Source: Betaproteobacteria bacterium (GTDB taxonomy: Bacteria > Pseudomonadota > Gammaproteobacteria > Burkholderiales > Rhodocyclaceae). Taken from it: a stretch of 7,319 nt of DNA. The notes under the pieces are model-generated. The model did not search any database and was not told where the DNA came from. It saw nothing but the letters and a program-made list of their open reading frames with translations. Below are positions 1 through 7,162 of this stretch, in pieces (position 1 is the stretch's first letter; the number at the start of each line of letters is the position of its first letter). The stretch lies in contig JAEHDO010000035.1 in NCBI GenBank assembly GCA_016880375.1, positions 1 through 7,319 on the forward strand, written 5' to 3'. The position numbers and the translations under genes were made by a program.

Positions 1-1193
1 CCGTGGTGGCGCAGCGCGCAGCGTGGGCGACGTTGGCGTGGACGGCGACGCTGGCGGTCTCCTACGCGCTGATCGTGCTGACCGCCCCGCTCATCGGCGC
101 CTGGGCCGACGCCCGCGCCGCCAAGAAGCGCCTGCTCGCCTTCACCACCGTCGGCTGCGTGGTGTTCACGGCGGCGCTGCATTTCACCGGCCCGGGCACG
201 TTGGCCGTCGCCGTCGCCTGCGTCATCGCCTCCAACTTCTTCTTCGGTACCGGGGAAAACCTGATCGCCGCTTTCCTGCCGGAACTGGCCAGCAGCCGCG
301 CCATGGGGCGCGTTTCCGGCTGGGGCTGGAGCCTGGGCTACCTCGGCGGCCTGCTTTCGCTCGGCGCCTGCCTGGCCTGGCTGCACCACGCCAAATCGGT
401 CGGCCGCGAAACCGCGCAAGCCGTGCCGGAAACCATGCTCATCACCGCCGCCCTGTTCGCCTGCGCCAGCCTGCCGACCTTCCTCTTCCTGCGCGAGCGC
501 GCCGTGCCGCAGGTTTCGGCGGACGGCGTTGGGCGCATCGCCTGGGCGCGCCTGGCGGCGACCCTGCACCACGCCCGGCAGTTCCGCGACCTGGCGCGCT
601 TCCTGGCATGCACGCTGTTCTACCAGGCCGGCATCGCGGCGGTCATCACCCTCGCCGCGATCTATGCGCAGGAGGCCATGCGTTTCACGACCGAGCAGAC
701 GCTGGTGCTGATCCTGGTGGTGAACCTGACGGCGGCCTGCGGCGCGTTCGGCTTCGGCTATCTCCAGGATCGCATCGGCCATGTGCGCGCCATCGCGCTG
801 ACACTGTGCGGCTGGATTCTCATGGTGACGCTGGCCTATCTGGCGGAGGGCGCCGCGCTGTTCTGGGTGGCGGCGAACATCGCCGGCCTGTGCATGGGGG
901 CGTCGCAATCGGCCGGGCGTGCCATGGTCGGCTACCTCGCGCCGCCCTCGCGGCTGGCGGAGTTCTTCGGCCTGTGGGGCCTGGCCGTGAAACTCGCCTC
1001 GATCTTCGGCCCGCTCACCTACGGACTGGTGAACTGGCTCTCCGACGGCAACCACCGCCAGGCCATCCTGTTTACCGGCGCCTACTTCGTCATCGGATTA
1101 GTGCTGCTCTCGGGGATAGACGTGGCGCGCGGGCGACGTTCGGCCCTGCGCTCCGATCGCGCCGAGAAGAAGCGCAGCTTCAGCGAAGGCTGA
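1..1193 (+). CDS. MFS transporter, UMF1/Atg22 type (5' end missing)
   Basis: Inner-membrane transporter of the major facilitator superfamily; the substrate cannot be told from sequence. The reading frame is already open at base 1 and about 396 residues are visible. The first visible segment is already the helix that leads into the MFS loop 2-3 signature (GAWADARAAKKR, residues about 32-43 of the visible part). TM1 and roughly 50 N-terminal residues therefore lie upstream, and the GTG at base 3 is not the true start. The stretch at residues 91-116 (FLPELASS..., then GRVSGWGWSLGYLGG) resembles the UMF1/Atg22-like subgroup. Repeated hydrophobic segments follow to near residue 370, then a short basic tail (RGRRSALRSDRAEKKR). 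The TGA at 1191-1193 is 15 bases from the stop of the convergent pyrC, with no T-rich terminator between them. MFS membership is nearly certain; the subgroup is probable from recalled family similarity. Confidence 0.85.
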   Translation, partial: VVAQRAAWATLAWTATLAVSYALIVLTAPLIGAWADARAAKKRLLAFTTVGCVVFTAALHFTGPGTLAVAVACVIASNFFFGTGENLIAAFLPELASSRAMGRVSGWGWSLGYLGGLLSLGACLAWLHHAKSVGRETAQAVPETMLITAALFACASLPTFLFLRERAVPQVSADGVGRIAWARLAATLHHARQFRDLARFLACTLFYQAGIAAVITLAAIYAQEAMRFTTEQTLVLILVVNLTAACGAFGFGYLQDRIGHVRAIALTLCGWILMVTLAYLAEGAALFWVAANIAGLCMGASQSAGRAMVGYLAPPSRLAEFFGLWGLAVKLASIFGPLTYGLVNWLSDGNHRQAILFTGAYFVIGLVLLSGIDVARGRRSALRSDRAEKKRSFSEG

Positions 1194-1208
1194 CCTGCGC
1201 AAGCGGGT

Positions 1209-2243
1209 TCACGGCTTCAGCTTCCAGCGCAAGGTTTCGCCGGCGCGCAGCGGCACCAGCGTGTCGTCGCCGAAGGGCAGGCTATCCGGCACGCGCCAGG
1301 ACGCCTGCTCCAGCGTGATGGTCTCCGCGTTGCGCGGCAGTCCGTAGAAGTCGGCGCCGTGGAAGCTGGCGAAGGCTTCGAGGCGCTCGAGCGCGCCGGC
1401 AGCTTCGAAAACCTCGGCATACAGTTCCAGGGCGTTGAGCGCCGTATAGCAGCCGGCGCAGCCGCAGGCTGCCTCCTTGGTGTTGCGCGCATGCGGCGCC
1501 GAATCGGTGCCGAGGAAGAATTTCGGCTTGCCCGAGGTGGCGGCGCGCACCAGCGCGCTGCGGTGCGACTCGCGCTTCAGCACCGGCAGGCAGTAGTGGT
1601 GCGGCCGGACGCCGCCGGCCAGCAACGCATTGCGGTTCAGCAGCAGGTGGTGCGCCGTGAGGGTACCGGCGACGTTCGGCCCCATGGAGTCGACGAATTG
1701 CACGCCCTCCAGCGTGGAGATGTGCTCGAGCACGAGGCGCAGGCGCGGGAAGCGCTGCAGCAGCGGCGCCAGCACGCGCTCGATGAAGACGCGCTCGCGG
1801 TCGAAGATGTCCACCTCGGCGTCGGTCACCTCGCCATGCACCAGCAGCGGCAGGCCCAGCTCCTCCATGCGCGCCAGCACGCCGAAGCATTTGCCGATGC
1901 CGGTGACGCCGGAATCCGAATGGGTGGTGGCGCCCGCCGGGTAGTACTTGACGGCATGCACGATGCCGGAGGCTTTCGCACGGTCGATCTCCGCCGCCGG
2001 CGTGTTGTCCGTCAGGTAAAGCGTCATCAGCGGGGTGAAAGTCAGTCCCGGCGGCACGGCGGCGAGCACCCGTTCGCGGTAGGCCGCCGCCTGCGCGGTG
2101 GTCGTCACCGGCGGCTTGAGGTTGGGCATGACGATGGCGCGGGCAAACTGCCGCGCCGTGTGCGGCACCACCGTCGCCAGCGCGGCGCCGTCGCGCAGGT
2201 GCAGGTGCCAGTCGTCGGGGCGGGTGAGGGTCAGGGTTGGCAT
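1209..2243 (-). CDS. pyrC: Dihydroorotase (class II, PyrC type)
   Basis: Cytosolic zinc enzyme of de novo pyrimidine synthesis that interconverts N-carbamoyl-L-aspartate and L-dihydroorotate. The protein has 344 residues, close to the 348 of E. coli PyrC. All expected active-site positions are present three residues earlier than in E. coli: the HLHLRDG motif with His13 and His15, the lysine that is carboxylated (Lys99 in HAVKYYPAG), His136 (LLVHGE), His174 (LEHIST) and Asp247 (GTDSAPH). The substrate loop (NRNALL, residues 203-208) is also present. The ATG at 2243 fits because the conserved region starts only about nine residues later. It lies 18 bases after the rsmI stop on the same strand, so cotranscription is likely. 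There is no clear Shine-Dalgarno sequence; a TATAAT sits just upstream of the ATG (separate entry). The gene appears intact and is a confident call. Confidence 0.97.
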   Translation of the reverse strand: MPTLTLTRPDDWHLHLRDGAALATVVPHTARQFARAIVMPNLKPPVTTTAQAAAYRERVLAAVPPGLTFTPLMTLYLTDNTPAAEIDRAKASGIVHAVKYYPAGATTHSDSGVTGIGKCFGVLARMEELGLPLLVHGEVTDAEVDIFDRERVFIERVLAPLLQRFPRLRLVLEHISTLEGVQFVDSMGPNVAGTLTAHHLLLNRNALLAGGVRPHHYCLPVLKRESHRSALVRAATSGKPKFFLGTDSAPHARNTKEAACGCAGCYTALNALELYAEVFEAAGALERLEAFASFHGADFYGLPRNAETITLEQASWRVPDSLPFGDDTLVPLRAGETLRWKLKP

Positions 2244-2250
2244 GGTCCGG

Positions 2251-2256
2251 ATTATA
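2251..2256 (-). promoter_or_regulatory. Possible -10 box immediately upstream of pyrC
   Basis: On the minus strand the 18-base gap between rsmI and pyrC contains a perfect TATAAT, followed by seven bases (CCGGACC) and then the pyrC ATG. If used, transcription would begin at or within a base or two of the start codon, giving a leaderless pyrC mRNA. That would fit the lack of a Shine-Dalgarno sequence. No TTGACA-like -35 is seen at 16-18 base spacing (the region reads AAAAAG) and no TGn extended -10 is present. The match could be chance, but it stands out in DNA this GC-rich. Confidence 0.3.
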
Positions 2257-2261
2257 CGTGG

Positions 2262-3128
2262 CTAGCTTTCCCGCTTTTTCTCCAGGGCGAGATCGTAGAG
2301 CGCGTTCTTCGAGGCGCCGCTGATCTCGGCAGCGAGCTTCACCGCCTGCTTCAGCGGCAGCTCCGCCAGCAGCAGTGCGAGCACGCGCGCGGCCTCGGGG
2401 CCGAGGCCCTCGGCCGGCGGCGGCGCCGAGACGGCCAGCACGAACTCGCCGCGGCGGCGGTCCGCGTCCGCACCCAGCCAGGCCGGCGCCTCGGCCAGCG
2501 GCAGGCTGGCGATGGACTCGAACAGCTTGGTCAGTTCGCGCGCGATGACCAGGGTGCGCTCCGGTTCGAGTTCGGCGGCCAGGTCGGCGACGGTTTCCTC
2601 GATGCGGTGCGGCGCCTCGTAGAAGACCAGGGCGCAGGGCAGCGGCTTCAGTCCGGCAATGGCTTTGCGCCGCGCCGCCTCCTTCGCCGGCAGGAAACCG
2701 TAGAAGAGGAAATGCGGATCGGTCAGCCCGGAGGCGGACAGCGCGGCGATGGCGGCATTCGGCCCCGGCACGGGGATCACCGCGAAGCCGGCCGCGCGCA
2801 CCGCCGCCACGGCGCGCGCACCGGGGTCGGAGACGGCCGGCGTGCCGGCGTCCGACACCAGCGCCAGCGTGCGCCCCTCGCGCAGCAGGCGCAGCAGCCG
2901 CTCGGCGGTCGCCGCCTCGTTGTGCTCGTGCAGCGAAAAGGTCTCGGCGCGGATGCCGAAGTGGTCGAGCAGGTGGCGCGTGTGGCGCGTGTCCTCGCAG
3001 GCGACGGCGTCGGCGCCGCGCAGCACCTCGAGCGCGCGCGCGCCGATGTCGCCGAGATTTCCCAGCGGCGTGGCCACCACATATAATGCCGCTGTCTTGA
3101 GCCCTGCGCCCGTCCCCTGATGCCTCAT
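2262..3128 (-). CDS. rsmI: 16S rRNA (cytidine1402-2'-O)-methyltransferase RsmI
   Basis: SAM-dependent methyltransferase of the tetrapyrrole-methylase fold. It methylates the ribose of C1402 in the 16S rRNA decoding centre, together with RsmH on the base. The protein has 288 residues (E. coli RsmI 286) with the family motifs in order: ATPLGNLGDI (19-28), CEDTRHT (44-50), HEHNE (67-71), LVSDAGTPAVSDPG (90-103), VPGPNAAIAALSASGL (120-135), GFLPAK (144-149) and the C-terminal ELPLK...KNALYDLALE block. The ATG at 3128 leaves about 14 residues before the first conserved strand (LYVVATP), as in E. coli. The gene is divergent from yraN, with 62 bases between the two starts; in E. coli lpoA lies in that position. 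pyrC follows 18 bases after its stop, suggesting an rsmI-pyrC transcript. This is a confident call with no damage seen. Confidence 0.96.
   Translation of the reverse strand: MRHQGTGAGLKTAALYVVATPLGNLGDIGARALEVLRGADAVACEDTRHTRHLLDHFGIRAETFSLHEHNEAATAERLLRLLREGRTLALVSDAGTPAVSDPGARAVAAVRAAGFAVIPVPGPNAAIAALSASGLTDPHFLFYGFLPAKEAARRKAIAGLKPLPCALVFYEAPHRIEETVADLAAELEPERTLVIARELTKLFESIASLPLAEAPAWLGADADRRRGEFVLAVSAPPPAEGLGPEAARVLALLLAELPLKQAVKLAAEISGASKNALYDLALEKKRES
3059..3087 (+). promoter_or_regulatory. Candidate sigma-70 promoter for the yraN cluster
   Basis: TTCCCA (3059-3064, four of six matches to TTGACA) is followed after exactly 17 bases by a perfect TATAAT (3082-3087). It points at yraN and lies inside the first codons of the divergent rsmI. 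Expected transcription start is near 3094, leaving a leader of about 95 bases before yraN that includes a small inverted repeat (3151-3170). Spacing and the perfect -10 make it a good candidate, though the -35 is weak and no experiment supports it. Confidence 0.45.
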
Positions 3129-3194
3129 CGCGCCGCCATGGTTGATTCGACTGCCCGCATTGTCGGGCGGCGCGCGCCGGGGCGCAAGCCGTGA
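3120..3194 (+). other. Possible small upstream ORF overlapping the yraN start
   Basis: A short open frame runs from ATG 3120 (or ATG 3138) to a TGA at 3192-3194. It would encode 24 (or 18) residues ending GRRAPGRKP. Its stop overlaps the yraN GTG as GTGA, a spacing typical of translational coupling. It lies downstream of the candidate promoter at 3059-3087. Neither ATG has a purine-rich ribosome binding site, the peptide is basic and GC-biased, and it resembles nothing I know. It may be chance. It is listed because the stop/start overlap is exact. Confidence 0.15.
3151..3170. repeat. Small inverted repeat in the rsmI-yraN gap
   Basis: CTGCCCG (3151-3157) can pair with CGGGCGG (3164-3170) around a six-base loop (CATTGT), giving seven pairs including one G-T. 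It lies between the divergent starts of rsmI and yraN, 20 bases before the yraN GTG. It could fold in the yraN leader RNA or act as a dyad operator. Short GC-rich dyads are common in DNA of this composition, so no function is claimed. Confidence 0.35.
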
Positions 3195-3526
3195 ACGACG
3201 CCGGCCGCGAGGCGGAAGCGCGCGCCGCGCAGCATCTGGAGCGGCACGGCCTGCGGATTCTCGCGCGCAACTACCGCTGCCGCGGCGGCGAGGTCGATCT
3301 CGTCTGCCGCGACGGCGCCACCCTGGTCTTCGTCGAGGTGCGCCTGCGCACCCACCGCGATTTCGGCGGCGCCGCGGCCAGCATCACGCCCGCCAAGCAG
3401 CGGCGCATCGCGCTCGCCGCCAACCACTACCTCGCCGGCAAGCCCCTGCCCACCTGCCGCTTCGACGCCGTGCTGCTCGACGGCGCGAGCATCGACTGGA
3501 TCCGCAATGCCTTCCAGACGAGCTAG
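3191..3526 (+). CDS. yraN: UPF0102 / YraN family protein (nuclease-like fold)
   Basis: The protein has 111 residues, slightly shorter than the usual 115-130. It belongs to the UPF0102 family, which has a restriction-endonuclease-like fold; its cellular role is not settled. The conserved pattern is complete: GREAEARAAQHLERHG (5-20), ILARNYRCRGGEVDLV (23-38), LVFVEVRLR (45-53), then the helix AKQRRIALAANHYL (68-81) and CRFDAVLLDG (89-98). Glu34, Asp36, Glu49 and Arg51 occupy the E-x-D...E-x-K-like positions, with Arg51 where many relatives have Lys. The start is GTG, because no in-frame ATG lies between it and the upstream in-frame stop at 3143-3145. A weak GGGG element lies eight bases before it. 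It is the first gene of the plus-strand cluster, as expected next to rsmI and the DiaA-like gene. The family call is firm; function is unknown. Confidence 0.93.
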   Translation: MNDAGREAEARAAQHLERHGLRILARNYRCRGGEVDLVCRDGATLVFVEVRLRTHRDFGGAAASITPAKQRRIALAANHYLAGKPLPTCRFDAVLLDGASIDWIRNAFQTS

Positions 3527-3544
3527 CCGCGCAGCGGCCCACGA

Positions 3545-3656
3545 CGCTCCCCTCTCCACAAGGGGGCGATGGCAGGGTTTCGCAAAGCATGCTTTGCGCT
3601 GCCTGAGCCGGCCGGCTGTGCAAAGCCGGCCGTGGGGCGCGGAGCGGGGGTTGGGG
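3545..3656. repeat. Nested inverted-repeat element (REP/MITE-like) between yraN and the HIRAN gene
   Basis: The 130-base gap after yraN is filled by stacked dyads. CGCTCC (3545-3550) mirrors GGAGCG (3641-3646) at the outer edges. CCCCT (3549-3553) pairs with AGGGG (3561-3565). GGCAG (3571-3575) pairs with CTGCC (3599-3603) around the perfect 18-base palindrome at 3581-3598 (CGCAAAGCATGCTTTGCG). A nine-base stem, CGGCCGGCT / AGCCGGCCG (3609-3617 / 3624-3632), has the loop GTGCAA. The right edge reads GGGGGTTGGGGGTGAGG. From memory, similar CCCTCTCC ... GGTTGGGGTGAGG ends are common in dispersed intergenic repeats of proteobacteria. That makes this a probable repeat copy, but only one copy is in the window. 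There is no T-tract, so it is not a standard terminator. Confidence 0.55.
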
Positions 3657-4037
3657 GTGAGGACTCTGCGGCTTAGGTTCGCGCTGCTGTGCTTCGTCGC
3701 CTGCCTCATCCTGCCGGCGCGCGCCGAATCCATCAAGGTGCTGGTGCAAAGTTCGCCGCTGGCCGGCTTCCAGTTCTATGCCGGGCGGGAACTGTGGGAG
3801 GAGATGAAAGTCGGCGATGCGCTCGCGCTCGTGCGCGAACCCGCAAACAGGCACGACGCCAACGCCGTCCGCGTAGATTGGCGCGGCCGCAAGCTGGGCT
3901 ACCTGCCGCGCGCCGAGAACCGCGCCGTGGCGGCGGAGATGGACCGCGGCGGCAAGGTGGAAGCGCGCGTCGCGCGGCTGGCGCGGCACCGCGACCCCTG
4001 GCGGCGCATCCTCGTCGAGGTGTTCGTCGTGCTCTGA
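3657..4037 (+). CDS. Small exported HIRAN-domain protein
   Basis: With the GTG at 3657 the protein has 126 residues. Residues 1-23 look like a signal peptide: basic MRTLRLR, hydrophobic core FALLCFVACLILP, then ARA before Glu24. The rest, about residues 26-126, is a single HIRAN domain: LVQSSPLAGFQFY, VGDALALVREPANRHDANAV (52-71), the short strand VDWRGRKLGYLPR (73-85), and ENRAVAAEMDRGG (87-99). In eukaryotic HLTF/Rad5 this domain binds DNA 3' ends; the role of stand-alone bacterial versions is unknown. An in-frame TTG at 3651 is an alternative start with GGAG six bases before it. Starts further upstream would read through the repeat element and hide the signal peptide. It lies between yraN and the DiaA-like gene, a slot not occupied in E. 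coli. The domain call is strong; export is inferred; function is unknown. Confidence 0.82.
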   Translation: MRTLRLRFALLCFVACLILPARAESIKVLVQSSPLAGFQFYAGRELWEEMKVGDALALVREPANRHDANAVRVDWRGRKLGYLPRAENRAVAAEMDRGGKVEARVARLARHRDPWRRILVEVFVVL

Positions 4038-4062
4038 CGACAGAGGGGAACGATTTTCACCA

Positions 4063-4071
4063 TGCTAGAAT
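4063..4071 (+). promoter_or_regulatory. Candidate extended -10 promoter for the diaA-dolP-rfaE2 group
   Basis: TGCTAGAAT (4063-4071) matches the extended -10 pattern TGnTATAAT with one mismatch in the hexamer. It sits in the 62-base gap between the HIRAN gene and the SIS-domain gene, placing a start of transcription near 4078 and a leader of about 22 bases. No -35 match is seen at 16-18 bases upstream (the sequence is GAGGGG-like), which is acceptable for an extended -10. The gap is the least GC-rich stretch nearby, as promoters often are. This is a prediction only. Confidence 0.4.
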
Positions 4072-4093
4072 CCAATGCAGTTCGAATCACTGA

Positions 4094-5310
<1,217 letters not shown>

Positions 5311-5317
5311 TCAGCCC

Positions 5318-5806
5318 ATGCAGCACGCCGCGCCCGGCTTCGAGGCCAAGCTCTGCCCGCCCGGCGAGTTGGCGGCGCGCCTCGCCGGCCTGCCGCGGCC
5401 GCTGGTGTTCTCCAACGGCTGCTTCGACATCCTCCATCGCGGCCACGCCGCCTACCTGGCGCAGGCGCGCGCGCTCGGCGCCAGCCTCGTCGTCGGCGTC
5501 AACACGGATGCCTCGGTGAAGCGGCTCGGCAAGGGACATGGCCGGCCGGTGAACGGCCTCGATGACCGCATGGCGCTGCTGGCGGCGCTGGAAAGCGTGT
5601 CGCTGGTGACGTGGTTCGACGAGGACACGCCGCTGGAACTCATCCGCGCCGTGCAGCCCGACGTGCTGGCGAAGGGCGGCGACTGGCCGCCGGAGAAGAT
5701 CGTCGGCGCCGACCTCGTGCAGGCGCGCGGCGGCCGGGTTTACTCCATCCCCTTCCGCCACGCGCGCTCCACCAGCGCCCTGCTGGCGAAGATCAGGTCT
5801 CTGTAG
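5318..5806 (+). CDS. rfaE2: D-glycero-beta-D-manno-heptose 1-phosphate adenylyltransferase
   Basis: 162-residue cytidylyltransferase-like enzyme (RfaE2/HldC). It joins ATP to heptose 1-phosphate, giving ADP-heptose for the lipopolysaccharide inner core. It matches the C-terminal half of bifunctional E. coli HldE and stands alone here. Motifs: [15 protein letters not shown] (29-43) with the nucleotide-binding HxGH at His40-His43, [13 protein letters not shown] (61-73), [10 protein letters not shown] (76-85), FDEDTP (100-105), LAKGGDW (117-123) and RSTSALL (150-156). GAGGAAGGG, 13 bases before the ATG, can serve as the ribosome binding site. The start is seven bases after the dolP stop, so this is the last gene of the cluster. 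The kinase HldA and phosphatase GmhB are not in the window. Its last 14 bases overlap the end of the convergent TAXI gene. Confident in family and reaction. Confidence 0.94.
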   Translation: MQHAAPGFEAKLCPPGELAARLAGLPRPLVFSNGCFDILHRGHAAYLAQARALGASLVVGVNTDASVKRLGKGHGRPVNGLDDRMALLAALESVSLVTWFDEDTPLELIRAVQPDVLAKGGDWPPEKIVGADLVQARGGRVYSIPFRHARSTSALLAKIRSL

Positions 5807-7142
5807 ATTTTTCTTTCGGCGTCCGCCGCAGGATGGTGGCGCGCACCAGGTCGAGGTGGGCGCGCAGCGTATACAGCATGTCGGTAAAGGCCAGCGGCGT
5901 CGGGATGTGGTGTACGTCGTCCTCGATGCGGTCGAGCTTCTCCAGCCATTCCTCCTGACTGTGCCGCTCCGGCTTCGCATCGACCTCGGCCTCGAGGAAC
6001 TTCAGCTCGCCGTAGCGCCGGTAGATGCGCGAGCGCACGCGCCAGCTGTAGAGCGCCGGCGCGAACTTCATGATCGGGATCAGCAGGGCGAACACCGGCA
6101 CCAGCAGGACCACCATGCGGTCGATCAGGTTGGCCGCCCAGAACGGCAGGTAGCGCTGCAGGAAGGGCTTGCCCGACTTGTAGAAACGCTCCGCATCCGG
6201 CGAGAGGGGAAAGTCAGCCTGGCCGGCACGGGGGAATTCGCCCGGGCGCTGGAAGATGCCCGCCTCGCCATGCACCTCCTGCGCCGCCTGCAGCAGCAAC
6301 TGCACCAGGGCCGGGTGCGTCGATTCGTGCGCCACCAGGGTGGCCATGGGCGAGACCAGCGTCACGTCGCGGTGCGGTAAATTGCGCGTCATGTCGATCG
6401 ATCCCTGCGGCAGCGTCAGGCGGGCGAGATGGGGAAACAGCCGCGCATAGGCTTCGGCATGGGACAGGCTCATCAGGCGCACGCCCTCGGCGTAGAGGAG
6501 CGACCAGACCGCCGCCGAGCGCTCGGAACCGACGAGGAAGACGGCGTCCACCTTGCTGCCCTGCAGGGCGTCCACGGCCGACAGCCCCCCGATCGGCAGC
6601 AGCGTGGCGCTCTTGACGTCGACGCCATTGGCCTCGAGCAGCTGCAGCGCCAGCTTGCGCGTGCCGCTGCCCTCGGGCCCGACGGCGATGCGCCGGCCCT
6701 TGAGCTGTGTCAGGCGGTCCAGCTCCCGCTCGCCGCGATAGAACACCCAGAGCGGCTCGTAATACAGATAGCCGAGCGAGAAAAGCGTGCTGACGTTGAC
6801 GCCGTTGGCGGTGCCGCTCTGGACGAGGGCGACCTCGGTGTCGTCCTCCTCGTCGAGCAGGCGCTTCAGGTTCTCCATGGAACCGGCCGAGGGCTGGTCG
6901 CGAAGTTCGACGCCGTTCCGCGCCAGCACCTGGCGGTAGCGCTCGGCATAGACCTCGTAGGACCCCCCCGGCGCGCCCGAGGAAATGTACAGATGCTTCG
7001 GCGGCGCCGGCTTGATGAATTGCGCCGCCAGCCAGAAGCCGCCGACCAGGAGCGCCAGCGCCGGCAGGCCGACCGTCAGCAGGTCGCGCAGCGAGTATTC
7101 CCGCAGGCGCTTCTGCCTGAGCTTGCGCAACCGATCCGACAC
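5793..7142 (-). CDS. Membrane-anchored TAXI-family (TRAP-type) solute-binding protein
   Basis: 449 residues. A basic start ([14 protein letters not shown]) precedes a membrane helix at about 21-41 ([20 protein letters not shown]). A TAXI-type periplasmic binding domain follows at about 48-325: [84 protein letters not shown] second helix at about 343-366 ([19 protein letters not shown]) leads to a charged, probably cytoplasmic tail of some 80 residues. Classical TAXI proteins are soluble and pair with a fused TRAP permease; none is visible here. Start is GTG at 7142 with GGGAGGG six bases upstream, 20 bases after the ssb stop, so cotranscription with ssb is likely. The ligand is unknown (dicarboxylates or glutamate-like compounds for studied relatives). 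The domain call is good; a transport role is uncertain. Confidence 0.85.
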   Translation of the reverse strand: MSDRLRKLRQKRLREYSLRDLLTVGLPALALLVGGFWLAAQFIKPAPPKHLYISSGAPGGSYEVYAERYRQVLARNGVELRDQPSAGSMENLKRLLDEEDDTEVALVQSGTANGVNVSTLFSLGYLYYEPLWVFYRGERELDRLTQLKGRRIAVGPEGSGTRKLALQLLEANGVDVKSATLLPIGGLSAVDALQGSKVDAVFLVGSERSAAVWSLLYAEGVRLMSLSHAEAYARLFPHLARLTLPQGSIDMTRNLPHRDVTLVSPMATLVAHESTHPALVQLLLQAAQEVHGEAGIFQRPGEFPRAGQADFPLSPDAERFYKSGKPFLQRYLPFWAANLIDRMVVLLVPVFALLIPIMKFAPALYSWRVRSRIYRRYGELKFLEAEVDAKPERHSQEEWLEKLDRIEDDVHHIPTPLAFTDMLYTLRAHLDLVRATILRRTPKEKSTET

Positions 7143-7162
7143 GCAGCCCTCCCGATTTCCCC

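Noticed and set aside
3129..3190. RNase P RNA (rnpB), which lies next to rsmI in some Pseudomonas genomes
   Set aside because: The gap is only 62 bases, far too short for the roughly 350-base RNA.
3158..3190. yraN frame extended upstream through a CPHC zinc-like motif
   Set aside because: The in-frame stop at 3143-3145 leaves no ATG, GTG or TTG before the GTG at 3191. The motif is read only by running past the true start.
1282..3270. A 662-codon open frame on the minus strand, and a 575-codon open frame on the plus strand at 1359-3086, across pyrC and rsmI
   Set aside because: Both are Arg/Ala/Gly-rich frames antisense or out of phase to well-recognised genes, and arise from high GC at third codon positions. 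They carry no recognisable domain.
3507..3656. N-terminal extension of the HIRAN protein starting at ATG 3507
   Set aside because: It would overlap the end of yraN, read through the palindromic repeat, and bury a good signal peptide in the middle of the protein. The start near 3657 is more likely.
5772..5812. Terminator after rfaE2: stem CCAGC/GCTGG followed by ATTTTT
   Set aside because: The five-base stem ends about 20 bases before the T-run, and both lie in or at the edge of coding sequence. The geometry does not fit an intrinsic terminator.
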